Source: Vibrio japonicus (lineage in GTDB: Bacteria > Pseudomonadota > Gammaproteobacteria > Enterobacterales > Vibrionaceae). Taken from it: a stretch of DNA of 64,000 nucleotides. Under the pieces are notes generated by a model that was not told the origin of the DNA, made no database searches, and saw only the letters and a program-made list of their open reading frames with translations. Positions 18,453 to 30,451 of the stretch are shown here, in pieces (position 1 is the stretch's first letter; each line of letters starts with the position of its first letter). The translations under genes and the position numbers were made by a program. The stretch is taken from the NCBI RefSeq assembly GCF_024582835.1, contig NZ_CP102096.1:1736001-1800000 (forward strand), in the 5' to 3' direction.

Positions 18453-18674
18453 ATGGCTACAGGTACAGTGAAATGGTTTAATAATGCCAAAGGATTTGGT
18501 TTTATCTGCCCGGAAGGTGAAGACGGAGATGTATTCGCTCATTATTCTACAATACAGATGGATGGATACCGAACCCTGAAAGCAGGCCAACAAGTTACCT
18601 TTGAAGTGGAAGAGGGTCCAAAAGGCTATCACGCGAGTGTGGTAAAGCCTGTTGAAGCCCAATTAGCAAAATAG
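18453..18674 (+). CDS. cspD: CspD, cold-shock-like DNA/RNA-binding protein
   Basis: A 73-aa cold-shock domain protein with RNP1 KGFGFI and RNP2 VFAHYS, the CspD subtype that in E. coli is stationary-phase induced and inhibits replication. An in-frame ATG nine bases upstream (18444) abuts the GAGGG ribosome site. The ATG at 18453, with correct spacing and the family start [17 protein letters not shown], is therefore the start. It is divergent from clpS, a neighbourhood conserved in enterobacteria and vibrios. Confidence 0.96.
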   Translation: MATGTVKWFNNAKGFGFICPEGEDGDVFAHYSTIQMDGYRTLKAGQQVTFEVEEGPKGYHASVVKPVEAQLAK

Positions 18675-18709
18675 TCCGCTGCCTAAAATTAAGAACGAGA
18701 ATACAAAAA

Positions 18710-18729
18710 AACCCGCCGAGTGGCGGGTT
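18710..18729. terminator. Bidirectional terminator between cspD and icd
   Basis: An 8-bp stem AACCCGCC/GGCGGGTT with a 4-base loop. It is flanked by A7 on the left, which reads as a T run for icd on the minus strand, and by TTTATTTA on the right. Confidence 0.9.
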
Positions 18730-18744
18730 TATTTATGCTTGCTA

Positions 18745-21271
<2,527 letters not shown>

Positions 21272-21970
21272 ATGTCACTACGCTCACGCCGTGAGTCATC
21301 TAAACCCTCATCTCACTCGGTTAAACCGGGTTTTAAACGTAAAAATTCGGCACAAGGAACGACGAAATACTCCTCCAAAAATCGCCGAAAAACCGCCTCA
21401 GATAAGCCTCAAATTGCGCCAGAAGATCGTAAGGTGATCATATTCAATAAACCGTATGATACTCTGAGTCAGTTTACCGATGGTGAAGGACGTAAAACGC
21501 TCGCCGACTTTATACCCGTCAAAGATGTGTACGCCGCAGGCCGACTCGACCGAGATAGTGAAGGTCTGATGGTGCTTACCAACGACGGTATATTGCAAGC
21601 GAAGCTGACGCAGCCTGGATCTAAATCCCCAAAAACCTATTGGGTGCAAGTAGACGGCGCACCAACGGAAGCAGACTTAAACAAACTAAGAAAAGGCGTT
21701 GAGCTGAAAGATGGCATGACACTGCCCGCACAAGTCGACGTCATTCAAGAACCGAATGTGTGGGATAGAAATCCGCCTGTTCGCTTTCGTGCCAATATCC
21801 CGACCACTTGGCTGGCAATTACCATCATTGAAGGGCGTAATCGCCAAGTGCGCCGCATGACAGCAAACATCGGCTACCCTACTCTGCGCCTGATCCGCTA
21901 CTCAATGGGTGAGGTGACGTTAGGTGATTTACAACCTGGTGAGTGGAAAGAAATTCAGTTAACCCGCTAG
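21272..21970 (+). CDS. rluE: RluE-type 23S rRNA pseudouridine synthase
   Basis: An RsuA-family pseudouridine synthase. RluE modifies U2457 of 23S rRNA in E. coli. The 232-aa product has a basic, disordered N-terminal extension (about residues 1-48). The catalytic domain then contains the RsuA-family motif [19 protein letters not shown] with catalytic Asp in GRLDRDS, and the C-terminal block [27 protein letters not shown]. There is no S4 domain, as expected for RluE. It is convergent with aspS across a shared terminator. Confidence 0.92.
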   Translation: MSLRSRRESSKPSSHSVKPGFKRKNSAQGTTKYSSKNRRKTASDKPQIAPEDRKVIIFNKPYDTLSQFTDGEGRKTLADFIPVKDVYAAGRLDRDSEGLMVLTNDGILQAKLTQPGSKSPKTYWVQVDGAPTEADLNKLRKGVELKDGMTLPAQVDVIQEPNVWDRNPPVRFRANIPTTWLAITIIEGRNRQVRRMTANIGYPTLRLIRYSMGEVTLGDLQPGEWKEIQLTR

Positions 21971-22009
21971 CATCCGTACTTCCGCAATAATCAAAAACAT
22001 CACAATAAA

Positions 22010-22039
22010 AAAACGCCACTTCAATCGAAGTGGCGTTTT
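22010..22039. terminator. Bidirectional terminator between rluE and aspS
   Basis: A 13-bp perfect stem (AAAACGCCACTTC with its complement) around a 4-base loop, with A and T runs at the two ends. It serves both converging genes. Confidence 0.92.
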
Positions 22040-22063
22040 GGATTTGTCGACGTTAAGTGTTGA

Positions 22064-23842
22064 TTACTCTGCGTCTTTGTCTTTAGCTACCGTCACTGCA
22101 ACCGCAAGTTCTTCTAGCGCTGCTGGGTTTGCAAGGCTTGGCGCGTCTGTTAATAGACAAGATGCTGCTGTTGTTTTCGGGAACGCGATAACATCACGGA
22201 TGTTCTCAGTGCCACAAAGCAGCATAACCAGACGGTCTAGACCGAATGCAAGACCTGCGTGTGGAGGCGTACCGAATTTCAGAGCGTCTAGTAGGAAGCC
22301 GAATTTTAGGCGCTGCTCATCAGCATCAATACCTAGAATATCGAATACTGCCGATTGCATTTCTGCGTTGTGAATACGAACAGAACCGCCACCCACTTCG
22401 TAGCCGTTGATAACCATGTCGTATGCGTTTGAGTTCGCAGCTGCTGGGTTCGCTTTTAGCTCTTCCGCATTTACACCTAGAGGCGATGTGAATGGGTGGT
22501 GCATAGCGTGTAGGTTGCCTTCGTCATCTTCTTCGAACATTGGGAAGTCAACAACCCATAGTGGCGTCCAAGCTGATTCATCAGTCAGTTCTAGGTCTTT
22601 ACCCAATTTCAGACGTAGTGCGCCCAGCGCTTCTGCAACGATGCCCGCTTTGTCTGCGCCGAATAGGATAATGTCGCCAGATTCCGCTTGAGTGCGATCT
22701 AGAATACCGTTGATCACCTCTTCGTTTAGGAATTTAGCCACTGGAGATTGGATACCTTCCATGCCTGCAGCACGGTCGTTAACCTTCATCCATGCCAGAC
22801 CTTTCGCGCCGTAGATACCTACGAATTCTGCGTAACCGTCAATTTGTTTACGAGTCAGCTCTGCACCGCCTGGTACACGGATCACTGCAACACGACCTTT
22901 CTCGTCGTTAGCAGGACCAGAGAATACTTTGAACTCAACGTCTTTCACTAGGTCAGCAACGTCTACTAGCTCCAGTGGGTTACGTAGGTCAGGTTTGTCA
23001 GAACCGAAACGACGAATTGCTTCGCTAAATGGCATCACTGGGAACTGACCTAGGTCTACGTTTAGTAGCTCTAGCCACATATCGCGAACCATTTTCTCAG
23101 TCGTTGCACGAACTTCGTCAGCCGTCATGAATGACGTTTCGATATCGATCTGAGTGAATTCTGGTTGACGGTCAGCACGTAAGTCTTCATCACGGAAACA
23201 CTTAACGATTTGGTAGTAACGGTCAAAACCAGACATCATTAGAAGCTGTTTGAAAAGCTGTGGAGACTGAGGAAGCGCGTAGAAGCTACCTTTGTGAACA
23301 CGGCTTGGTACTAGGTAGTCACGAGCGCCTTCTGGTGTCGCTTTTGTTAGTACTGGCGTTTCGATATCTAGGAAGCCGTTGTCATCTAGGAAACGACGAA
23401 CAAAGCTAGACGCTTTAGCACGTAGCTTGATGCGGTCACTCATTTCAGGGCGACGTAGGTCAAGATAACGGTACTTCAGACGTTGCTCTTCCGTGTTCTT
23501 CTGGTTGAAGTCTAGAGGCAATACGTCAGAGCGGTTGATGATTTCAAGACCTTTCGCAAGGATCTCTACTTCACCCGTTGCCATGTCTTTGTTGACTTGG
23601 CTGTCTGGACGAGCGCGAACTTCACCCGTCAATTTGATACAGAATTCATTGCGAAGTGTGTTAGCCACTTCATACGCATCTGCCATATCTGGATCTACAA
23701 CTACCTGAACGATGCCTTCACGATCTCGCATATCGATAAAAATAAGACCGCCTAAATCACGGCGACGGTTAACCCAGCCGCAAAGTTCTACAGTTTGTCC
23801 TGCAAGGGACTTGTTCAGGTGACCACAGTAATGGGTACGCAT
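22064..23842 (-). CDS. aspS: Aspartyl-tRNA synthetase
   Basis: AspRS charges tRNA-Asp. The 592-aa product is the bacterial type: N-terminal OB anticodon-binding domain ([25 protein letters not shown]), class II catalytic core with motif 2 [16 protein letters not shown], the inserted GAD domain in the middle, and motif 3 [15 protein letters not shown] near residues 525-540. It is transcribed alone from a promoter in the 261-base gap before yecE. Confidence 0.98.
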   Translation of the reverse strand: MRTHYCGHLNKSLAGQTVELCGWVNRRRDLGGLIFIDMRDREGIVQVVVDPDMADAYEVANTLRNEFCIKLTGEVRARPDSQVNKDMATGEVEILAKGLEIINRSDVLPLDFNQKNTEEQRLKYRYLDLRRPEMSDRIKLRAKASSFVRRFLDDNGFLDIETPVLTKATPEGARDYLVPSRVHKGSFYALPQSPQLFKQLLMMSGFDRYYQIVKCFRDEDLRADRQPEFTQIDIETSFMTADEVRATTEKMVRDMWLELLNVDLGQFPVMPFSEAIRRFGSDKPDLRNPLELVDVADLVKDVEFKVFSGPANDEKGRVAVIRVPGGAELTRKQIDGYAEFVGIYGAKGLAWMKVNDRAAGMEGIQSPVAKFLNEEVINGILDRTQAESGDIILFGADKAGIVAEALGALRLKLGKDLELTDESAWTPLWVVDFPMFEEDDEGNLHAMHHPFTSPLGVNAEELKANPAAANSNAYDMVINGYEVGGGSVRIHNAEMQSAVFDILGIDADEQRLKFGFLLDALKFGTPPHAGLAFGLDRLVMLLCGTENIRDVIAFPKTTAASCLLTDAPSLANPAALEELAVAVTVAKDKDAE

Positions 23843-24103
23843 AATGAAATTCCCAATCTCTTAAAATTTGTTGATTACCATCTATCAGTGATAACGTCAC
23901 AGATAGTGCAAAGTTCCATTTATACGCTGAAAGTTCGTTTAGATCGACTACCCAGCGTACAATTTATTGCGATTTATTATCTATTGATGCTTTTTAAACC
24001 AACAAAGGAATAAAACAGCAGCAATACAAAAAAATTGGCGCTGATTATAGCCTTATAATGGGCGGTTCGGCAAAACTCAGTTGGAAGATATTGATAGTCA
24101 AAT

Positions 24104-24970
24104 ATGGAAGCATTACCTCTTAGGCTTGGCCTAACCATGTGGTCACACAACAACTGGCAACAGAGCTTTTACGGCAGCGGAACAAAACCTGCCGAAAGAT
24201 TAGAAAAATACGCAAAGGTCTTTCATACGGTTGAAGGAAACACCACTTTTTACGCCACTCCCAGTATTTCAACCGTTAACAATTGGAAAGCAGCCACGCA
24301 TGATGAGTTTCGCTTTACGTTTAAGTTACCTAAAGCGATTACGCACCAACAAATGCTAAAGGGAAGCAAAGTACTGCTAAAAGATTTTATGCAGATTATG
24401 GAGCCACTTCACGAACGTATTGGCCAATGGACCATACAGCTTCCAGCCGCATTTGGTCCTGAACATTTAAGCGCACTCAAGCAGTTTTGCGCCCTTTTCC
24501 CGCCTAACTTCCCCATTGGGGTTGAGGTTCGTCACCCTGAATTTTTTGCCAAAGGAGAGGCAGAAAAAGCATTAAATCACTGGCTGATCGAATCAGGTTA
24601 TGACCGCATCATTATGGATAGCCGCCCAGTATTTGCTGCTAAGCCTGACAACGAAGCAATCATAGACGCACAAATGAAAAAGCCTAAAGTGCCGGTTCAC
24701 GCGATCGCTACCGCATCTCACCCCATGATTCGCTTTATCGGAAATCCCGAAGAAAACAAGAACTACGACTTTTTTGCGCCTTGGCTGAATAAGCTGCCAG
24801 AGTGGATAACACAAGGAAAACAACCCTATGTGATGATTCACACAGCGGACAATATTATCGCGCCAGAGCTCGCTGCGAACATCTATAGAATGCTACAAGA
24901 TCACGTTGCCCTACCCGATTTGGCTCCGTTTCCCGCCAACGATGGCAACTCACAGATACAGATGTTTTAG
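24104..24970 (+). CDS. yecE: YecE family protein (DUF72)
   Basis: A 288-aa DUF72 TIM-barrel-like protein. The start RLGLTMWSHNNWQQSFYG and the downstream EGNTTFYATPS and LPKAITH segments are typical. The biochemical role is unknown. In gammaproteobacteria it often lies next to cmoA-cmoB and aspS, as here. A hairpin GGCGCG/CGCGCC followed by T5 at 24997-25029 ends the unit. Confidence 0.9.
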   Translation: MEALPLRLGLTMWSHNNWQQSFYGSGTKPAERLEKYAKVFHTVEGNTTFYATPSISTVNNWKAATHDEFRFTFKLPKAITHQQMLKGSKVLLKDFMQIMEPLHERIGQWTIQLPAAFGPEHLSALKQFCALFPPNFPIGVEVRHPEFFAKGEAEKALNHWLIESGYDRIIMDSRPVFAAKPDNEAIIDAQMKKPKVPVHAIATASHPMIRFIGNPEENKNYDFFAPWLNKLPEWITQGKQPYVMIHTADNIIAPELAANIYRMLQDHVALPDLAPFPANDGNSQIQMF

Positions 24971-24996
24971 ATCGAATCGCTTGAAAGCATGACAGG

Positions 24997-25809
<813 letters not shown>

Positions 25810-25914
25810 ACTGACCGACTAATCACCGTATTTTGTTGCGTGTCGTGACGCCCTAGAGCGACATGCAACCTATGATTTTTCTGGGGACATAAATGAGTAC
25901 CAGGTTTCGATTCC

Positions 25915-26886
25915 ATGTTTAATTTCGCTAACTTTTACCAGTTGATCGCTCAAGACACTCGCCTACAACCTTGGCTTAATACGCTGCCTCAGCAACTGAC
26001 AGACTGGCAGAATGCCGAGCATGGCGACTTTGGTCGTTGGTTAAAAGCGCTAAACAAGATTCCGCAAGGTCAACCTGATCATGTTGATCTCAAGGAGTCA
26101 GTGTCTGTTACTAACATTGAGCCCTTGCACACTGGCGAATTGAAAAAGCTGGAAAGCCTCTTAAGAACCTTCCACCCTTGGCGCAAAGGTCCGTACAACG
26201 TTCATGGTATCCATATTGATACGGAATGGCGCAGCGACTGGAAATGGGATCGCGTACTTCCTCATATTTCTCCACTGAAGAATCGAAGTGTACTGGATGT
26301 GGGCTGTGGCAACGGCTATCACATGTGGCGAATGCTTGGTGAAGGTGCTCGTCTTTGCGTCGGTATCGACCCATCTCACCTATTTTTAATTCAGTTTGAA
26401 GCGATTCGAAAACTGATGGGCGACGATCAACGTGCGCACCTTCTTCCTCTGGGTATCGAACAGTTGCCAAAACTGGAAGCGTTCGACACTGTATTTAGCA
26501 TGGGCGTACTGTATCACCGTCGTTCACCTCTCGATCATCTGATTCAGTTGAAAGACCAACTGGTTTCTGGTGGTGAGCTTATTCTAGAGACCTTAGTGAT
26601 TGAAGGCGACGAAACCTCGGTTCTTGTTCCGATTGATCGTTATGCACAAATGCGCAATGTCTACTTCTTCCCGTCCGCGAAGGCACTTAAAGTATGGCTT
26701 GAGCAAGTTGGCTTTGTCGATGTGAAAATCGTCGATGAAAACGTAACGTCGACCGATGAACAGCGCACTACCAACTGGATGACGCACAACTCTTTACCTG
26801 AATACCTAGATCCCAACGATCCAAGTAGAACCGTAGAGGGTTATCCTGCTCCTCGCCGCGCCGTTCTAGTGGCAAGAAAGCCGTAG
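25915..26886 (+). CDS. cmoB: CmoB, tRNA U34 carboxymethyltransferase
   Basis: CmoB transfers the carboxymethyl group from carboxy-SAM to 5-hydroxyuridine at tRNA position 34. The 323-aa product has the class I motif [17 protein letters not shown] at about residues 124-140 and the family segments [23 protein letters not shown] and [10 protein letters not shown]. It lies 105 bases downstream of cmoA, and a terminator follows it. Confidence 0.98.
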   Translation: MFNFANFYQLIAQDTRLQPWLNTLPQQLTDWQNAEHGDFGRWLKALNKIPQGQPDHVDLKESVSVTNIEPLHTGELKKLESLLRTFHPWRKGPYNVHGIHIDTEWRSDWKWDRVLPHISPLKNRSVLDVGCGNGYHMWRMLGEGARLCVGIDPSHLFLIQFEAIRKLMGDDQRAHLLPLGIEQLPKLEAFDTVFSMGVLYHRRSPLDHLIQLKDQLVSGGELILETLVIEGDETSVLVPIDRYAQMRNVYFFPSAKALKVWLEQVGFVDVKIVDENVTSTDEQRTTNWMTHNSLPEYLDPNDPSRTVEGYPAPRRAVLVARKP

Positions 26887-26975
26887 TGTGCAAAGAAGCA
26901 CATAAGAATTGACAAGAAGTTAACTCATAAACAAGCGTTTATCGTTAATCTCTTTAGGAAACTTTTAAAAAGAAT

Positions 26976-27000
26976 GAGGGTAATTTTTACCCTCTTTTTT
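26976..27000 (+). terminator. Terminator of cmoAB
   Basis: An 8-bp stem GAGGGTAA/TTACCCTC with a 3-base loop and six T immediately after. Confidence 0.92.
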
Positions 27001-27122
27001 GTACGCGTGAACCAGCGCTATACTTTTGTATCGACTTTGTCGAATAGTTAGTTGTTGGTGATGAAACTTATACGCTAAACTCTTTATTTATAAATAAATT
27101 AAAAATAATGTCAGGTTTATCA

Positions 27123-27869
27123 ATGCTAACCAGATTGACTCCAATTTTAGCGATAGCGCTACTTTCAGGTTGTGCTTTAACAAAAGGTGAGCAATTTCAT
27201 AACGAAACGCTTTCCTCTATTCAAGCCTCTGAAAAAAGCCTGTCAACTCAGCTTGAGAATTTATCACTTCAGCTTGGGACTCAAGAAAAGTATATCGAAT
27301 CACTAGAATCCAAAATCGCTAGACTCGATAAGGAAATTCTGCGTGTCAAAAGAGATGTAATCAGAGAAGTAAACAAGAAAAAGGACCCTGTCATTCTCCC
27401 AGCGCCTGTTCCTGTCGAAGCCACACCGACGCACGAGATTGTGTTAGGTGAAATTGAAAAAGTAACAATCGATGCTATCAAGCAATCTTTCGACGCTCGA
27501 GTTGATACGGGCGCTGCCACATCATCGCTAAATGCAATTGATATTGAAGAGTTTGAAAGAAACGGGGATAACTGGGTTCGATTTCATTTGGCCGATGGTG
27601 ACACACCACCTACCGAGGACAACTGGATTGAAGCACCTGTCGTACGCTACGTAAAAATACGCCAATCCACCAATGAAGATGTCGAACGCAGAGCCGTCGT
27701 CGAACTCTGGGTAAGACTGGGTAAGATCCATGAAAAAGCCCAATTTACGTTAGCGGATCGCTCTCAAATGACTCACCCCGTTCTACTGGGTCGAGAGTTT
27801 ATTCGAGATATTGCAGTTGTCGACGTGAGCAAAACTTACATCCACACCAAACAGCCAAAAGCTAAGTAA
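27123..27869 (+). CDS. Retropepsin-like (COG4067/RimB-type) lipoprotein
   Basis: A 248-aa putative lipoprotein with a short signal ending in the lipobox LLSGC (Cys17), then a coiled coil at about residues 25-85 and a Pro/Val linker. The C-terminal domain has the aspartyl-protease motif DTGA at residues 128-131 (RVDTGAATSSL) and a PVLLGREFI block. This domain is the 'putative ATP-dependent zinc protease' family, which is in fact retropepsin-like. The ATG at 27123 has AGG upstream and gives the lipoprotein signal at the true N-terminus; the ATG at 27108 has no ribosome site. First gene of a three-gene operon. The substrate is unknown. The related cytosolic RimB has been linked to glutamate tails added by RimK. 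Confidence 0.85.
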   Translation: MLTRLTPILAIALLSGCALTKGEQFHNETLSSIQASEKSLSTQLENLSLQLGTQEKYIESLESKIARLDKEILRVKRDVIREVNKKKDPVILPAPVPVEATPTHEIVLGEIEKVTIDAIKQSFDARVDTGAATSSLNAIDIEEFERNGDNWVRFHLADGDTPPTEDNWIEAPVVRYVKIRQSTNEDVERRAVVELWVRLGKIHEKAQFTLADRSQMTHPVLLGREFIRDIAVVDVSKTYIHTKQPKAK

Positions 27870-27877
27870 GGTCGTAT

Positions 27878-29386
27878 ATGACATCCAAAGTCCCTTTTTA
27901 CGTATCAGTTGTTTTACTTATCTTAGTGGGAATCGCGCTCAGTATCTTCCGCCATCAAACGTATGGTGTGCCTTGGACGCCAGGTGAAACGCGACAAGTT
28001 TGGGATATTGAAGCCCGCATAGAATTTGGCGCTCAAGGAAAACCTGTTAAAGCGTCTCTCGCGGCACCCAATACACAAAATGGATTTACGCTGATCAGCG
28101 AGACGTCATCATCTTCAGGCTACGGCGTATCTTACGTAAGTACCGACACTGACCGCCGTGCTGAATGGACCATCCGCAACGCTACGGGCCCACAAACCAT
28201 CTACTACAAAGCTCAATTTCTTGTCGACCCCCAAGCAAACGTTGATGCCGTTGATCCAAGTGAAGAAGAGATCGAGCTTCCAACTTTTACAGGTCCAACT
28301 GAAGCCGCAGCCAAAGCGCTCATTGAACTAGCCAATCAACGTTCTGCGGATGACCTCACTTTCACACGTGAGCTGATTAAAACCCTGAACGATGCAGAAA
28401 ACCAAAACGCATCTCTATTACTTCATAATTTGTCGAAGGTAGAAGCTTTAGACAAATTACTCGCGTACGCGAAAATCCACAGCAGAGTTGTCGGAGTTAT
28501 TGAGTTAGAAGATGGCAGACGTCGTCAAACCATACAGCAAATGAACCAAGTATGGGATGGAGCGCAATGGATACTCTTTAATCCAGAGCGCACCAATCAA
28601 ATCACCGTTCAGAATATTTTGATTTGGGACCAATCCAATATCTCCTTACTGGATTTAGTTGGCGGTCAAAATAGCCAAGTCCATTTCTCTATGATTGTCC
28701 AAGAGGTTTCACCTCAACAAGCAACCAATGACAAAGTTCAAGCCGATGGATTATTAAACTTCTCTATTCATAGTCTTCCACTGGAAGAGCAAGCGATGTT
28801 TAAGACCATTATGCTCATCCCAATTGGTGCTTTGATTGTGGTATTCCTCCGCGTCATTATCGGCCTAAAAACCTCTGGTACTTTTATGCCTGTATTGATC
28901 GCAGTAGCGTTCGTTCAGACGCAGCTATTCACCGGTATTGTCGGCTTTTTGCTGATCGTGGGTACCGGCCTTGTCATTCGAAGCTATCTGTCTAGGCTCA
29001 ACCTTTTACTCGTCGCTCGTATTTCAGCCGTAATCATCGCGGTTATTATGATTATCTCTGTCTTTACCGTTGTCGCGTTCAAAATTGGTCTTACCGAAGG
29101 TTTGTCAATTACGTTCTTCCCAATGATCATTCTGTCTTGGACGATTGAGCGTATGTCTATCCTATGGGAAGAAGAAGGCGCGAAAGAAGTAATGTTGCAA
29201 GGCGGTGGCTCACTACTAACTGCTGTCTTGGTATACCTTGCCATGACAAATTCATACATTGAGCATTTAACGTTTAACTTTATCGGCCTTCAACTGATTG
29301 TTCTGGCGGGTATCCTATTACTGGGCACTTACACGGGCTATCGTTTGACAGAGCTTCGTCGCTTTAAACCTTTAGCGGAGGACTAA
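27878..29386 (+). CDS. Inactive transglutaminase fused to seven-transmembrane domain
   Basis: A 502-aa membrane protein with an N-terminal membrane segment (about residues 7-24), then a large periplasmic region (about 25-300) and a C-terminal region with six or seven hydrophobic segments (about 305-495). The periplasmic part has a transglutaminase-like core near residues 165-245, including SRVVGVIELEDG and a WDGAQWILFNPE block. The catalytic Cys and His positions expected from active enzymes are not evident, consistent with the 'inactive transglutaminase/7TM' family. It follows the retropepsin gene by 8 bases and precedes the ATP-grasp gene by 3. A receptor or scaffold role for a peptide product is inference. 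Confidence 0.87.
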   Translation: MTSKVPFYVSVVLLILVGIALSIFRHQTYGVPWTPGETRQVWDIEARIEFGAQGKPVKASLAAPNTQNGFTLISETSSSSGYGVSYVSTDTDRRAEWTIRNATGPQTIYYKAQFLVDPQANVDAVDPSEEEIELPTFTGPTEAAAKALIELANQRSADDLTFTRELIKTLNDAENQNASLLLHNLSKVEALDKLLAYAKIHSRVVGVIELEDGRRRQTIQQMNQVWDGAQWILFNPERTNQITVQNILIWDQSNISLLDLVGGQNSQVHFSMIVQEVSPQQATNDKVQADGLLNFSIHSLPLEEQAMFKTIMLIPIGALIVVFLRVIIGLKTSGTFMPVLIAVAFVQTQLFTGIVGFLLIVGTGLVIRSYLSRLNLLLVARISAVIIAVIMIISVFTVVAFKIGLTEGLSITFFPMIILSWTIERMSILWEEEGAKEVMLQGGGSLLTAVLVYLAMTNSYIEHLTFNFIGLQLIVLAGILLLGTYTGYRLTELRRFKPLAED

Positions 29387-29389
29387 ACG

Positions 29390-30370
29390 ATGTTTTCACG
29401 ATTAACTTCGCGTTATACATCCCCAGGTAAACTCCGTCATAAAGGGATCATGGGGATGAACCAGCGTAACCACAGCTATATTGGTCGGTATAACGATCGC
29501 TCTAAATATCCACTAGTCGACGATAAACTGAAAACAAAAATCATCGCGGAAGCAGCAGGCGCAACTGTACCCAAATTAATTGGTGTGATTCGCAACCAAG
29601 CTGATGTCCCATCGATTCACGAGATGGTCAAAGACTGGCCGGGCTTTGTGATTAAGCCTGCTCAGGGAAGCGGCGGTAAAGGGATCCTAGTTGTCACCTC
29701 ACATAAAGATGGGGTTTACACAAAACCGTCAGGCTCAACCATCAACAAAGAAGATGTCGAACGCCACATCAGTAACGCGCTAGCTGGGCTATTTTCTCTC
29801 GGCGGCAAAAATGACGTTGCAGTGGTCGAAAACCTGATCAAATTTGACGACTGTTTCGATGGTTTTAGCTACGAAGGCGTACCTGACGTACGTATTATCG
29901 TCTTCAAAGGCTATCCTGTAATGGCGATGATGCGCTGTTCAACATCAGCATCAGACGGCAAAGCGAACCTTCACCAAGGCGCGGTGGGCGTAGGGATTGA
30001 TATAGCAACGGGTAAAGCGATTCGTGCAGTTCAGTTTGACCAACCCGTCACTCACCATCCGGATACGGGTAAAGACCTTTCTACCCTGCAAGTGCCTCAT
30101 TGGGAGCGCTTGTTGGTACTGGCCTCTAGCGCATGGGAAATGACCGGCCTTGGCTACATGGGCACAGATATGGTTTTAGACAAAGATGAAGGCCCTATGG
30201 TGCTAGAGCTAAACGCTCGTCCGGGACTGACAATTCAAATTGCAAACGGTGCTGGGCTACTACCAAGACTGCACCACATTGAAAGCCTTGGTACGACGCT
30301 GCGCTACCCATCTCCAGAAGAACGAGTCGCCTACGCTGCGAAGAAATTTGGTACCGTCGCTCAGTTTTAA
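29390..30370 (+). CDS. RimK-like ATP-grasp ligase (alpha-L-glutamate ligase-like)
   Basis: A 326-aa ATP-grasp protein. The nucleotide-binding loop IKPAQGSGGKGI lies at about residues 88-99. The C-terminal metal-binding block VLELNARPGL (Glu273, Asn275) and the preceding MGTDMV (Asp260) complete the fold. Such enzymes form amide bonds through an acyl-phosphate intermediate. The family is annotated as alpha-L-glutamate ligase-like and travels with the retropepsin and transglutaminase-7TM genes, as here. It is 3 bases after the 7TM gene. The peptide or protein substrate is unknown. Confidence 0.87.
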   Translation: MFSRLTSRYTSPGKLRHKGIMGMNQRNHSYIGRYNDRSKYPLVDDKLKTKIIAEAAGATVPKLIGVIRNQADVPSIHEMVKDWPGFVIKPAQGSGGKGILVVTSHKDGVYTKPSGSTINKEDVERHISNALAGLFSLGGKNDVAVVENLIKFDDCFDGFSYEGVPDVRIIVFKGYPVMAMMRCSTSASDGKANLHQGAVGVGIDIATGKAIRAVQFDQPVTHHPDTGKDLSTLQVPHWERLLVLASSAWEMTGLGYMGTDMVLDKDEGPMVLELNARPGLTIQIANGAGLLPRLHHIESLGTTLRYPSPEERVAYAAKKFGTVAQF

Positions 30371-30390
30371 CTCATTGAGCTATTTAGTAA

Positions 30391-30422
30391 AAAAGCCCGG
30401 CAATTTAATTGCCGGGCTTTTT
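30391..30422. terminator. Bidirectional terminator between ATP-grasp gene and mukB
   Basis: A long stem (AAAGCCCGGCAAT with its complement) with A and T runs at the ends. It serves the converging transcripts. Confidence 0.92.
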
Positions 30423-30451
30423 ATTTAAGCTTCTTTCAGTGCTTCTTTCAG

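Noticed and set aside
23885..23902. CRP-like palindrome between aspS and yecE
   Set aside because: The spacing between GTGA and TCAC is 5 or fewer bases, not the 6 of a CRP site.
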